The notes under the pieces are model-generated. The model searched no databases, was not told the origin of the DNA, and saw nothing but the letters and a program-made list of their open reading frames with translations. This document shows, one piece after another, positions 51,425 through 61,800 of a stretch of DNA of 64,000 nt (its first letter is position 1; every line of letters begins with the position of its first letter). Source of the stretch: a virus; the IMG/VR virus record IMGVR_UViG_3300035670_000083, positions 1 through 64,000 of that record; one strand, written 5' to 3'. The position numbers and the translations under genes were made by a program.

Positions 51425-52024
51425 ATGACTAAAAAAGAAAAAGAAATGAATAGATTGACAGATGAGTTTGATCTTATACAAGAAGACACCTCTGATTTTG
51501 ATATAAGCCAGCACTTAGCAACAATGGATGATCTTCCCGACTTAGGACAGATAGAGTTATATGATTATGATGCGGATATTAAAACAGCTTCTAAAAAAGG
51601 TAATGAGGTATTAGAATCATTAGTTGATCTTTACTTGGGAGAGTTTCCGGAGTTGAAAAATAATCAATATATTAGAAATAAGATGAAGGAAGATGCTTTG
51701 GTTTATGCTGAAACACTTTTCTTACAGAAAATGACAAGAAAAAACTTTTTATCACAATTAAGACAAGTTGATAATGGTGATAATTCAGCAAGAATGCACG
51801 AAGTTATAAATCAAACTATTAAGGAAGTAAGAGAAAACTCTAAATTTGCTTCAACAATGAGAAGTGATCTTGAGAAATTCTATAAAGAGTTGAGAACAGA
51901 TATAACTGAAGGAATTGTTTCAAAAGGAGATAAAACAAAAGAAGATGATTTTGATGGTGAGATAGTAAATACTTCTCAATTGAATGATCTTATTAATGAA
52001 GCAATAATGAAGAAAAGGGATTAA
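51425..52024 (+). CDS. Small terminase candidate
   Basis: 199 aa, acidic and helical. ESLVDLYLGEFPELKNNQYI then YAETLFLQKMTRKNFLSQLR could form the central oligomerising helices of a T4 gp16-like small terminase. It is divergent from and adjacent to the split large terminase. The N-terminal region is very acidic (DEFDLIQEDTSDFDISQHL). The identification rests on position, size and helical content only. Confidence 0.4.
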   Translation: MTKKEKEMNRLTDEFDLIQEDTSDFDISQHLATMDDLPDLGQIELYDYDADIKTASKKGNEVLESLVDLYLGEFPELKNNQYIRNKMKEDALVYAETLFLQKMTRKNFLSQLRQVDNGDNSARMHEVINQTIKEVRENSKFASTMRSDLEKFYKELRTDITEGIVSKGDKTKEDDFDGEIVNTSQLNDLINEAIMKKRD

Positions 52025-52872
52025 TCTAAAAATTTGAAATTTTCAAAAGTTTTTATAACATTTGAAAACTCTAAAGGAATCAAAGTTTCTTCAAATTTAT
52101 TTGACTTATTGTGTGTGTAAAATTTACATACAACTAAATTTTCTGCATTTCTTATTTTATCTTTAACGATCATTTTAACCTCTTTTTCACTTTTTAAAAG
52201 TAAGTTTTCCAATAATGTGTTTATGTTCTTAGTTAATTCTATTGATTTCTTATCATCGTCATAAAAATAAACCTTTTCATAATCAGTTATTTCCTCTGAT
52301 GTTATTTTATCATTTTGGGTTTTAAGTCCTATTAGGTGTTGTAATAGTAATTTAACTTTCTTGTAAGCAATATCATCTTTATCCTTATTATAAAATGTTT
52401 CAGATAGAAAATAATAATCTTTAACTTTTAATCCTATTGATATAAGTTCCTCTTCAATTTTATCTAAGTGTTTTTGATAGTATTTCTTTTTATTCTTACC
52501 GCATATTATGTAAATATCATCATCGGTATTTATTATGTTATTAAACACTTCCATATCAATCTCAGAATCAATCTTTTCAATTATTGATGGATTCAAATAT
52601 TCTTGCATTGAAATAGCAAGATTTGATATGTCTTGTTTATATTTTTTTGATTTTATTTTTAGTTTATTCATAAAATCATTTGGTAGCCAAAAATTTTCAC
52701 CATTAAATGATATTTTATTATTATGGCTTCTGAATATTCCTGACTTGAATGATTTAAATTGATATGGTTCAATTTTCATTATAGGAATGTTTGGATTATC
52801 TTTTGATACAATCCAAGGTTTAGTTTTCATATCCAATATTATATCTAAATCTATAAAATGTGCAGATCTCAT
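52021..52872 (-). CDS. HAD-like phage protein, tentative
   Basis: 283 aa from ATG 52870-52872; an 8-codon upstream extension overlaps a terminator and is rejected. The start MRSAHFIDLDIILDMKTKPW has an acidic DxD-like cluster. IYIICGKNKKKYYQKHLDKI and EKVYFYDDDKKSIELTKNIN could be HAD motifs II and IV. It fits an uncharacterised phage family. Overlaps the small-terminase candidate by 4 nt. Confidence 0.5.
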   Translation of the reverse strand: MRSAHFIDLDIILDMKTKPWIVSKDNPNIPIMKIEPYQFKSFKSGIFRSHNNKISFNGENFWLPNDFMNKLKIKSKKYKQDISNLAISMQEYLNPSIIEKIDSEIDMEVFNNIINTDDDIYIICGKNKKKYYQKHLDKIEEELISIGLKVKDYYFLSETFYNKDKDDIAYKKVKLLLQHLIGLKTQNDKITSEEITDYEKVYFYDDDKKSIELTKNINTLLENLLLKSEKEVKMIVKDKIRNAENLVVCKFYTHNKSNKFEETLIPLEFSNVIKTFENFKFLD

Positions 52873-52884
52873 ACTACTATATAT

Positions 52885-52914
52885 AAAAAAACCCACTTAA
52901 TTAAGTGGGTTTTT
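52885..52914. terminator. Bidirectional intrinsic terminator
   Basis: Continuous palindrome around CCCACTTAATTAAGTGGG flanked by A and T runs. It follows the leftward gene at 52920. Confidence 0.8.
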
Positions 52915-52919
52915 AGTTT

Positions 52920-53366
52920 TTAAGCTATTTCTTTTTCTAAGGCAAAATTATAAAGTGTTGCCAAGTTAAGATATTTGATAAATCCTTCTCTTATGTCTTT
53001 GAATGTTTTTGATTTTTTTATAATAGAATAAACTAATATTCCAAATTCTTCTTGGAATTTCAAATAACATTCTCCCCAGTTACATTTATATTCCTCACCA
53101 AATCTCCATTCTTTATCACCACCAGAAAGCCAGTATAACGATTTTGAGGGTTCTATATCATAATAATTTATTTCATCGATTTTAATGTTCCATACTGGAT
53201 CGTTCCAATTTTTCATTTGTAACATTATAGCTATTGCCTCGCCAATATCAGATGTCATTTCATTGCCAATTTCAAAATGATAACTATTATATTCTTTACT
53301 TATCTTAATCAATTCTGAGTTCCAAACGTTGTTGGGTCTCATCACAGTCACTTTTTTTCTTCTCAT
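52920..53366 (-). CDS. Hypothetical protein
   Basis: 148 aa, mixed alpha/beta, Trp-rich (NDPVWNIKIDEINYYDIEPS, SLYWLSGGDKEWRFGEEY). Not recognised. In one direction with the MORN-like gene (11 nt gap). Confidence 0.6.
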   Translation of the reverse strand: MRRKKVTVMRPNNVWNSELIKISKEYNSYHFEIGNEMTSDIGEAIAIMLQMKNWNDPVWNIKIDEINYYDIEPSKSLYWLSGGDKEWRFGEEYKCNWGECYLKFQEEFGILVYSIIKKSKTFKDIREGFIKYLNLATLYNFALEKEIA

Positions 53367-53377
53367 TTTTGTTTTGA

Positions 53378-53683
53378 TTAATTTTTATATCCTTCAGATT
53401 GTAGATTTATACCGGAGTACCATTTACCCTTGAAAACTCCGTTTTCAAATATTCCATTTATAAAATTTCCGTAAAATGATCCACCTTTAAATATTCCATA
53501 GTGCCAGTCTCCGGTGAAATAATTACCAGAGTGCCAAATTAAAGTATTATTCTTAATCTCGATATTGGCTTCTTCAAATTCTGAATCTATAAGCCAGTAG
53601 AGCTTAAACTCTTTTAAAATAGAGTTTATTTGTTTTTCCGATTTGATTGATTTATTATCAATTATTAGTTGAGTGAATCTCAT
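53378..53683 (-). CDS. MORN-like repeat protein
   Basis: 101 aa. The C-terminal half repeats a GxFxxGxFxxG pattern (WHYGIFKGGSFYGNFINGIF, ENGVFKGKWYSG), a MORN-like beta-hairpin stack. N-terminal 45 residues helical. MORN-type repeats usually mediate binding; partner unknown. Promoter-like box 24 nt upstream. Confidence 0.65.
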   Translation of the reverse strand: MRFTQLIIDNKSIKSEKQINSILKEFKLYWLIDSEFEEANIEIKNNTLIWHSGNYFTGDWHYGIFKGGSFYGNFINGIFENGVFKGKWYSGINLQSEGYKN

Positions 53684-53707
53684 AGTTAGAACATAAATTC
53701 TTGTTTT

Positions 53708-53717
53708 TATATATTAA
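53708..53717 (-). promoter_or_regulatory. TTAATATATA promoter-like element
   Basis: Complement TATATATTAA, 24 nt before the ATG at 53683. Confidence 0.55.
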
Positions 53718-53762
53718 AACATGATTTTCAGAATACTTCTGATATGGATTTTTTAGGAAAAT

Positions 53763-53793
53763 AAAAAAACCCGACTAAATTTAGTCGGGTTTG
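53763..53793. terminator. Bidirectional intrinsic terminator
   Basis: Continuous palindrome AACCCGACTAAATTTAGTCG followed by GGTTTGT, downstream of the leftward gene at 53812. Confidence 0.75.
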
Positions 53794-53811
53794 TATTTAC
53801 TTTAATCTACA

Positions 53812-54186
53812 TTAGAATTTGTGAAGGTATTCAAACTCTTCCATGGTAAGTGAGTTTCTACCGTATTTTGAAACTTTTTCTAAGATTGAATCAAGTTCTA
53901 AAACAACTGGAAGTTCCAATTCTTCCATACCTTCTATCATCTCAAAGAAACTTGGATCATCGCCAATTCTGAATTCGCCTTCAATCTCAATATCATCAAT
54001 AAATACTTTATCATTTTTATTGATTCTCAAAAACTCAATAAGATTTTTATCATCACCTTCGGCAAAAACTACAACTTTATCTCCATTCATTTTACAATCA
54101 TTTAAGAGACTTAGTGGTATTTTATATTCAGAGAAAATAAATTCAAGTTGAATGAGTGGTTTAGTCAAGTCTATTTTGAATCGCAT
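53812..54186 (-). CDS. Hypothetical protein ending in the ILEKVSKYG motif
   Basis: 124 aa. The C terminus LDSILEKVSKYGRNSLTMEE then FEYLHKF is the same helix-turn motif as in the genes at 7492 and 31376, here at the very end as in Bacteroidota rhomboid-associated proteins. The N-terminal 90 residues are strand-rich. Monocistronic, ends at a terminator. Confidence 0.65.
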   Translation of the reverse strand: MRFKIDLTKPLIQLEFIFSEYKIPLSLLNDCKMNGDKVVVFAEGDDKNLIEFLRINKNDKVFIDDIEIEGEFRIGDDPSFFEMIEGMEELELPVVLELDSILEKVSKYGRNSLTMEEFEYLHKF

Positions 54187-54246
54187 TGTCTTAGTTTGTT
54201 TGTTTTACAAATATAATAATTTTTTATCAAAAAAAGAAATTTAATT

Positions 54247-54256
54247 TTAATATATA
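54247..54256 (+). promoter_or_regulatory. TTAATATATA promoter-like element
   Basis: Ends 22 nt before the ATG at 54279 and heads a run of structural genes. Confidence 0.55.
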
Positions 54257-54278
54257 AAAAAAATTAAATTGTTTCCTA

Positions 54279-56741
54279 ATGCGAAAAATACTAACAAGAA
54301 ATCAGTTTTTAGATACTGTAAGAACGCAATCATATACAAAATATACTGGAATTGGTAAAACAAATGAAGCTTTTGCTAATGATGTGAATTGGGGAGATTC
54401 TTGGGTTGGTATATTAATCAGTTCTTTGAATAGAAAAGTTAAAACCAAAAGAAATCTTAAAAAGATGGATGGTGTTATAAAATTGATAAAAGAGAAATTT
54501 GATGAATTGGTAGATTTGTGTAAGATAGAAGTTGACGAGATTACTGAAGCAGTTACAATAACAGCATATTATCTAGATGAACTTGAAAGATCTATCATTA
54601 ATAAGATGGAGGTTTCTGAGATTATTATAATTTGTAATCGTCTTATCACATTTATTAATGATTCTGATATTTTTACTGATAAGGATTATCTTTTGAAGCC
54701 AATAAATAATTTCCTTAATTTTTTGAAGACTATCAAAGTTTCTGACTCTGATGACTCTAATGATGACTCTGATGTTGCTTCTGATGATGACTCAGAAAAA
54801 TCTACAGTCAACCCAGAAGATGATAAATTGATCAATGAGATACTTGCTCTTGATGTTGCTAAGAAAAATCCTTTACAATTAAAGCCTTATGTTGAAAAGG
54901 TAAAAAACTCGATTCAGATAGTTGAAGATCGATTAAAATCACCATCAAAGGTTAAAAGTGGTGTCGATGAAAAAGAGATATCAAAGATTTTTAATGAGAT
55001 TATTAAATTAGTTCATCCAGATACTAAACATCCTTTATTTCCAGAAGAAAAATCAACAGATTTTAAAGTAAAGGCTGATGAATTTAAGAAAAAATATGAC
55101 TTAGAAAACTTGAAAAATCTTCTTATACAAGTTAAATTGATAATCAAACAAATTGAGATTTATAATAAATTAAAAGAAGGTGATAAAAAAGCAATCCAAA
55201 GTGAGTTTGATAAAAAAGTTGAATCTATTTACCAAGAATTAGTTAAAAAAGAGAAAGAAAAACAAAAAAAGGCAGGTAAAAATACCAATCTAGGTGAGGG
55301 AACAAGAAAAAGATTACGTAGAGATGCTGAAGAAATGGCTAGAAAGAAAGAATTAGTTAGCTCTAATGAATCTAAAATATCAAATTACTTAGATTTTATT
55401 ATTGAAAAAGACTTGGTTCCTTATAAGAAGTCAGAAATTGTTAAATCCGAAGGATCTGATAAATCAGACGATTCAAGTGATAAATCAGGAAAAGCAGAAA
55501 AGAATAAAACCGAAAAAACAGATATTTATGTAGAAATTGATGCTAAATTTAATGAATTTTTCACAGATGAAATAAGATCCAAATTTGAAGTTGACGAGGA
55601 AACTGGCGAATATATTAAGAAGCAAGGTAAAGTAACTGAAAGTTTCACACTTACTAATGAGAATCAGATAATTGAATTGGTGAGGTTATTTATGAGAGCT
55701 TGGAGAATTCATACACCAGGTAGAATACCATCGGGTAGAACAGGTGGTAAGGTTGCTGGAAGAGTTTTCGACCAATATGAGTATGTGGGTAAAGGTAATG
55801 AGGGTACTCCAGATGCTCCAGGTCCGGGACCATATAGGAATATTGAAATATATCAAAAATTTGAAACAGCTATGTTTGATATAATGGCTGATACAAAATA
55901 TACATCAACAATTTTTAGTGATGATGCTAAGTTTTATTTCAGTGAAGACAAAAAATCTCCAATAAAATTGTCAGAAGTTACTGTTGAGAAATTAGGAAGT
56001 CGTGGATATAATTCAGAGGATTATATGAAGGCGGCTAAACCTCTAGGTAAGATATTATTAAGGTTTATTAGAAATATGATTGACAATCCACAAATGTATA
56101 GGGAAGGTTCCATTGGTAAGTTTTTGAATGAGTATTTTGGCATTGGTGGTGATATGAAGGAATCTGAATTACAATTTAAAGGATTTGATGATGTTGATAA
56201 AAATGCTGAAACAACTGGAAATCAGAGAGATAAGATGAGAGCAAAGTTTGTCAAAATTAATGATCAAGAAGAATATAAATCAATAGAAGAAAAAGTCAGA
56301 AACGAAAAGGATAAGAATTTTTTATTGAAATTAAAATTCAAAGGAGAGAAAAAAAATACTTACTTGCTTTATTTAGGTTTTTTTAATAAGAACTATTACT
56401 TCTTTAAGACACAAAGTAACGAGATACTTGATAAAAATGGAAGTAGTATTGATATTGAAAAACTACCTTTTGAAAAATTAAATACTATTTATATTATCGA
56501 AACTGAAGATATTAAAGAATTGAAGAGTCGGGGTAATTTTAAATTTAAACAATCTGGTAATCTTAAAGATAAAGATTCTCTTGACAATTTCAAATTTGAA
56601 GATTATCAAATAGAAGGTAATAAACCATTCATAGAACAGGATATAGAGATATTAGTGGGATTTAAAGATGAAGAGCCGCTTAATGATATAAGTTTTGGTA
56701 AACAATACAATTCTATTTTTGAAAAAAAGGTTAAAAAATAA
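54279..56741 (+). CDS. Large virion-type protein with J-domain-like segment
   Basis: 820 aa. The N terminus MRKILTRNQFLDTVRTQSYT is leader-like. A D/S-rich linker (about 160-180) precedes a helical region with IFNEIIKLVHPDTKHPLFPE (about 245-262): the HPD tripeptide between helices, followed by ADEFKKKYDLENLKNLLIQV, resembles a DnaJ domain. Another charged linker lies near 400, and the C-terminal half is a mixed fold. First gene of the block that leads to the tail sheath. Virion location is inferred; a J domain would recruit Hsp70 (DnaK). Confidence 0.55.
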   Translation: MRKILTRNQFLDTVRTQSYTKYTGIGKTNEAFANDVNWGDSWVGILISSLNRKVKTKRNLKKMDGVIKLIKEKFDELVDLCKIEVDEITEAVTITAYYLDELERSIINKMEVSEIIIICNRLITFINDSDIFTDKDYLLKPINNFLNFLKTIKVSDSDDSNDDSDVASDDDSEKSTVNPEDDKLINEILALDVAKKNPLQLKPYVEKVKNSIQIVEDRLKSPSKVKSGVDEKEISKIFNEIIKLVHPDTKHPLFPEEKSTDFKVKADEFKKKYDLENLKNLLIQVKLIIKQIEIYNKLKEGDKKAIQSEFDKKVESIYQELVKKEKEKQKKAGKNTNLGEGTRKRLRRDAEEMARKKELVSSNESKISNYLDFIIEKDLVPYKKSEIVKSEGSDKSDDSSDKSGKAEKNKTEKTDIYVEIDAKFNEFFTDEIRSKFEVDEETGEYIKKQGKVTESFTLTNENQIIELVRLFMRAWRIHTPGRIPSGRTGGKVAGRVFDQYEYVGKGNEGTPDAPGPGPYRNIEIYQKFETAMFDIMADTKYTSTIFSDDAKFYFSEDKKSPIKLSEVTVEKLGSRGYNSEDYMKAAKPLGKILLRFIRNMIDNPQMYREGSIGKFLNEYFGIGGDMKESELQFKGFDDVDKNAETTGNQRDKMRAKFVKINDQEEYKSIEEKVRNEKDKNFLLKLKFKGEKKNTYLLYLGFFNKNYYFFKTQSNEILDKNGSSIDIEKLPFEKLNTIYIIETEDIKELKSRGNFKFKQSGNLKDKDSLDNFKFEDYQIEGNKPFIEQDIEILVGFKDEEPLNDISFGKQYNSIFEKKVKK

Positions 56742-56752
56742 TAATATATTAA

Positions 56753-58150
56753 ATGTCTGATATTAAAAAAATAAATGAATTTTTCAGCAAAAACTACGAA
56801 TTTGATAAGAGAGCTAAAGAAGTTTTTCAGAAATTGATAAAATCTATAGATTCTTTAGATGTTATTAAATATGGTGATCATAAAAGAGAAGTTTCTGTGA
56901 ATGGTTCTAATCCTAAATCAAAATCTGATCCAACTCCTAAGCCAAATCCTGATCCCGAACCAAATCCATTACCTGTATCTCCAAAGCCATTGCCACCTGG
57001 ACCTGTGACTCCAAAGCCATTGCCACCTGGACCTGTACCTCCAAAGCCATTGCCACCTGGACCTGTACCTCCAAAGCCATTGCCACCTGGACCTGTACCT
57101 CCAAAGCCATTGCCACCTGGACCTGTGCCTCCAAAGCCTTCACCATTTGAAGAGATAAAGAATTTCAATAGAAATGGGCAAATAGCTTATGTTCTATCAA
57201 AATTTGGTGATGATTGGGATATAACTAAATATACAAAAAAGAAAATTCCACCTCGTGGTAAGTTCAGTGATAATTATATTAAGAAAATAATTTCTGATAA
57301 AGAAACTAGTAAAGATTTAAGAGATTTATTGAAAATCATTTTATATTTTAGAAAAAGTGATTCTAAACAAGATAGATTTTTGAGATTCATTGAAAGTCAA
57401 TTTGAAGGAATCGAATTCGGAAAAAGAGTTAAGGCAATATCAACAAGACCTGCAGTTGATACTGCAGCACCTATAGGTGATAGTTTTAAATATAATGAAT
57501 ATGAACTTTTAAATGAAAATAATAAAGAGACGTTTAATAAATTTTTAGAAAATCATCCAATAAGTGAAAAGATTTTAAATAAAAACAAAATCTTAATTTT
57601 AGGACTTATTTCATCTATGTATAGATCAAAGAAAAATCCTAACTATTCTATAGAAATAAAAGGTTTGGATAAAGAAAGTCTTGATAAGGTTGAGCGTTTT
57701 GCTTTTTCTGATTTAAGTCGTAAAAATTATATCTTTCTTGATGAATCTAAAGTATTCAAATTCTCACAATTTAACGAAAAAATAGATAGTAAATTTAGAG
57801 ATAGGGTAGGGACTAAAAAAACAAAAATAGTAAATACCACAAAAAAGGTAATAGATAGCACTATTAAAGATAATGAAACTCAAGTAGTTGTTCATAAAAA
57901 CAAAGGTGGTGGAAGAGATTGGAGATTATTCAATGGATCAAGTGATAATTATGTTCTGGTAATAAATGGTGAGCACATGATTGACGGTGAAGGTAATCCG
58001 AAAGTAAATCCTAAAATAACTAAGGTTTTCTGGGAATTTTTAGATTCTTTAAAAGATATTCAATACTCTTATAAAAAGAAAAACTTGAGTGATAAAGAGT
58101 ATAAGGATAAACTAAATCAATTGAAAACCTCATTCCAGAACAAAATTTAG
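56753..58150 (+). CDS. Proline-rich repeat protein
   Basis: 465 aa. Residues about 60-130 contain a proline-rich tract with five near-identical 10-residue units (PKPLPPGPVP), encoded by 30-bp tandem repeats at about 56980-57135, which would form a stiff extended linker. The start MSDIKKINEFFSKNYEFDKR is weakly leader-like. The C-terminal 330 residues are basic and folded. Located 11 nt after the 820-aa gene. Probably structural. Confidence 0.65.
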   Translation: MSDIKKINEFFSKNYEFDKRAKEVFQKLIKSIDSLDVIKYGDHKREVSVNGSNPKSKSDPTPKPNPDPEPNPLPVSPKPLPPGPVTPKPLPPGPVPPKPLPPGPVPPKPLPPGPVPPKPLPPGPVPPKPSPFEEIKNFNRNGQIAYVLSKFGDDWDITKYTKKKIPPRGKFSDNYIKKIISDKETSKDLRDLLKIILYFRKSDSKQDRFLRFIESQFEGIEFGKRVKAISTRPAVDTAAPIGDSFKYNEYELLNENNKETFNKFLENHPISEKILNKNKILILGLISSMYRSKKNPNYSIEIKGLDKESLDKVERFAFSDLSRKNYIFLDESKVFKFSQFNEKIDSKFRDRVGTKKTKIVNTTKKVIDSTIKDNETQVVVHKNKGGGRDWRLFNGSSDNYVLVINGEHMIDGEGNPKVNPKITKVFWEFLDSLKDIQYSYKKKNLSDKEYKDKLNQLKTSFQNKI

Positions 58151-58174
58151 GATGTAAAATTTTATATATAGAGT

Positions 58175-58780
58175 ATGAAATGGTTAAAGAAATACTCTAT
58201 TTTCTTAGAACAAGATGAAACTTCTGATGATATCAATTCAACAGAAGAAACTTCTTTGATAGATGATAATGACAAAACAAATCAAGAATCGTTAGATCTC
58301 ATTCAAAAAGATTTATCAGAATTTGGATCAAAAAAAGGAGTTGTTGAGGATATTTTATCTGATATGGAGAAGAATGATTCTCAAATTGATTCTGAATTAC
58401 AACAAAAGGTTTTTAACAATCAAAGAGAAGATTCTAAAAGAAATAAGTATCTAAGAATGTTAGTATCTCTTCATAAATTAAAAAGAAGAACAGATAAACT
58501 TGCTTTAGCTATTGAAACTGATGTAGAAAAAAAGTCAGAAGTTCAAAAGCAAATCTCAGATCTTATAGAAAGATTCAATCAATTAGAAAATCCATCTCAG
58601 AAAGTCAAAGTTGATTCACAGAGAAAGAAATCAGAAGAATATCTGAAGGAATTGAATCTGAAAATCAATGATAATAAAAAGGAATTGGCTTTATCAGAAA
58701 AGAACTATGATAAGAAAAAAGAAGATTTTGAGAAACAAATGAAAATAGAAGAGGAAAAGATAAAATCATTACAAAAATAG
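58175..58780 (+). CDS. Leader-bearing coiled-coil protein
   Basis: 201 aa, leader MKWLKKYSIFLEQDETSDDI. An acidic N-terminal third and then a coiled coil over about 95-200 (KLKRRTDKLALAIETDVEKK, LKELNLKINDNKKELALSEK). Sits directly before the tail sheath gene; could be a scaffold or internal head protein. Confidence 0.65.
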   Translation: MKWLKKYSIFLEQDETSDDINSTEETSLIDDNDKTNQESLDLIQKDLSEFGSKKGVVEDILSDMEKNDSQIDSELQQKVFNNQREDSKRNKYLRMLVSLHKLKRRTDKLALAIETDVEKKSEVQKQISDLIERFNQLENPSQKVKVDSQRKKSEEYLKELNLKINDNKKELALSEKNYDKKKEDFEKQMKIEEEKIKSLQK

Positions 58781-58801
58781 AAAAATATGGTTTTTTTCTT
58801 T

Positions 58802-58810
58802 TTATATATA
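58802..58810 (+). promoter_or_regulatory. TTATATATA promoter-like element before the sheath gene
   Basis: One base shorter than the consensus, 28 nt before the ATG at 58839. Confidence 0.45.
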
Positions 58811-58838
58811 CCAATAAATAAAAAATAATTATAAGAAT

Positions 58839-61800
58839 ATGGCAATTCAAATCGGTAAATACAAAAGACCAGGCATCTTTATTGAAGAGTTTGATCAATC
58901 AGTGATTTCAAGCCCTACAGTTGAAGGAATAACAAATACTGTAATTGGTGTTTCGAGAAAAGGACCAGTTAATACTCCAATTCGTTTAACTAATGTTGCG
59001 GATTTAGAAAGAGTATTTGGACAACTTGATAGACAATTGGAAAGAAAGGGTTCTTTCTTCCATAGAACAATATCTAAAATGTTGGAAGCATCTCCAGTTT
59101 TCGCAATCAATTTACTTCTAACTGATGATACTTTGGATACTATTGAGTATCAATCATTATCTTGTGCTACTACAGAACAAAACGATATTGAAAGAGAAGG
59201 ACCTTATAGAAGATTTTTCGATACTACAGGTTTCTGGAGAAGAGATACTGAATCTTTTATAAATCTAACAAAAAATAACGTTGGTTATGAAAATAGACTA
59301 TTGAATTTTACAAACTTATCTGATAAGTATGTTACTATTTTTGTTTTCAAATCTGAAAGAACTGGATTCGATATCTCTTTATTGGATTGGTATGGTGCTC
59401 AAGAAAAAGTACCTCCATATGTAAATCCAAAGGATTTAGCATCTGATTATTTAGTTGATGTTGTTGTTATTGCCGGTGATTATTCTGATTATAGAAATCT
59501 TTCTGTAGATCCAAGATTTTCACAATATTTCTCACCAAGTGGTCTTAGAAAAGATCAAGTTAGAAATTTCTCTAATGATAGAAATGTTACAACATTGGCT
59601 TACGCTGAAGGACTCTCATTGATTCCTTATTTCAGAGATTTGAATGGTAATAATATTTTTATTGAAACTGTTATTAATAGAGGAACTGATCAACACGGTG
59701 TATTCTGTGCTTTCAACGTTGATTTATTTGAGACTGATTATCCAAATGGATTAGTTGATTTAATTGGTAATAACTTTGTTGGAGATGATTTGACAGCAAA
59801 TCCACCAACATCAGGATTTACTAACTACGGAGAACTTGATTCAAATGATGGTACTTCAGATGGTGAGGTTAAAATCAACTTCCTTTCTTATAATGAGACT
59901 ATTACTGAAAGTAATCCTTTCCAAACAACAGTATTGGATAGACCAGGTAATGTTATGGCTTTGTTTAGTGGTACTTCATCAAATCCAAGTTCTATAAGTA
60001 CACATACATTGAATCCAAACAGTGGTTCATTAGGTGGATATTTACAAGGTTATCCAAAAGATGTTGCTGGTAAATATGAAAGAACTTATTGGTTTAATGA
60101 AGATTATGTTAATGATGTTTATGTTTCTTCTACGGCATCTACTGGACAAACTATATCAGTAACTTATGATGTTGCTACTGATAATGGATACGTTGTTATA
60201 GGTGGTGAATATGTTTCTATAACTGACACATCTTCACAAGGAGGTTTGAATGGTCAGATTGATTTAGTTTCAACTTACTATTCATCTTCATTGACAGTTA
60301 CTCAATCTTATGTAGCTGCTTTTGTTGTTGATTCTAATGGACAGATTAAGTCTGTTCAGACAACTACACCAGGTGTAAATCCACTTGTAAACGCTACTGA
60401 TGTTGTTTTAGGATATGCTACATTCAGTTGTTTTGCTGGAACTTTCTCTGGTGTTAACTTCGTTCCAGTTTCTATTGATTTTGATACAACTTTGAGTAGT
60501 GGTGGTGATTCTGCTTATTTACCTTTGGTATATGGAGTAGGTGGTGACTACTATTACACTGTTAATGGTTCACAATCATTGACTGTAACCTTTGATGATA
60601 CAAATCAATCAATATCACCAAGAGATTATGAAAGATATAGAAGGTTAAAGACATTCAATCATATGGTAGATTATTTATCTTCTGATACAGGAGTTTTACT
60701 TTTAGATCCAAATGGTTTATTGGGAGGTGAACAAGAAAAATTAGATTTATCTTTTGTTGAGATAGATAACATAATTAATACTAATACACAAAATAGATCA
60801 TTTGATTTATTGGTTGATGTTCCAGTGACAAATCCATCTACAAATACAGTTGTTGAGGATAATTACGTTGATAATTATTTTGCAACAAACTCTGATGTAA
60901 TCACATTAGCGACTGCTTCTATACCACTTGTTATATATAAGGTAGATGATGAATTCATTCTTGGTAAAGAAAGTGCTATCACTAAATCTACTCCTGCTGG
61001 ATTAACTCAAGGAGTAGTTGCAAGGTACTCTACAATGTACCAAAGATACGAACAAGGTTTAATAAACAGCACTGATGTTATTTATCAAAAGGTTAATTAC
61101 TCACCAGTTCAAGTACAATTCATTGCTGGTGAATCTGTAACTGCTTCTCTATCAGGATATGATTATATCGTATTCGGTGTAAATCAAAACGAAGAAGATT
61201 ACTTAGGAAATCCTAGAACTGATATAATAAATCAGAATGATGCTTTCTTTACTGATGTAAATGATTTGTCTGGATATAAATTCTTATTATCAACTCCTGA
61301 TAATAGTGGTGTATTCACTTACAAATCAGATGAAGGTTTAAATACAACAATTAATACACTGTTGACTTTACCAGCACCATACAACGGATTTGGAAATAAC
61401 TATACATCAGAACAAAGAGCGGATTTATTAGACACTTTATCTGGACAAGCTTTTGGATTCAGTGCTTCAGCTACTTACTCTTATTACGCCTTTGAGGTGA
61501 ATGAGAATATCACAGAAGAATTTGTAAATGCTGTTAATAACATATTCTCTTATAATTCAAACTTAGCCGATGCTCCAATTTACTTGGATATGCACTTAGA
61601 TAATGAATTAAATATGGTTGTTACTTTTGAAGATAATCTTTTACAATCTTCAGTGCCATTTGATAGTGTAGTGACATCTACTACTCCAGAACCACTATGG
61701 GCAAACTCAACAATAGTAGTTAAATCTTTGGATTCTAATTACAGACAATCTGTTGAAGTTGAATACCCTGCAAACTGGACTCCAGAGCCTAATAAGATTC

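Noticed and set aside
56980-57140. Possible CRISPR array (regular 30-bp repeats)
   Set aside because: The repeats are directly adjacent with no spacers and stay in frame inside a gene; no cas genes are present.
56878-57168. Gly-rich reading frames opposite the proline-rich repeats
   Set aside because: They are antisense shadows of the 30-bp coding repeats; the plus-strand protein continues as a well-formed fold on both sides.
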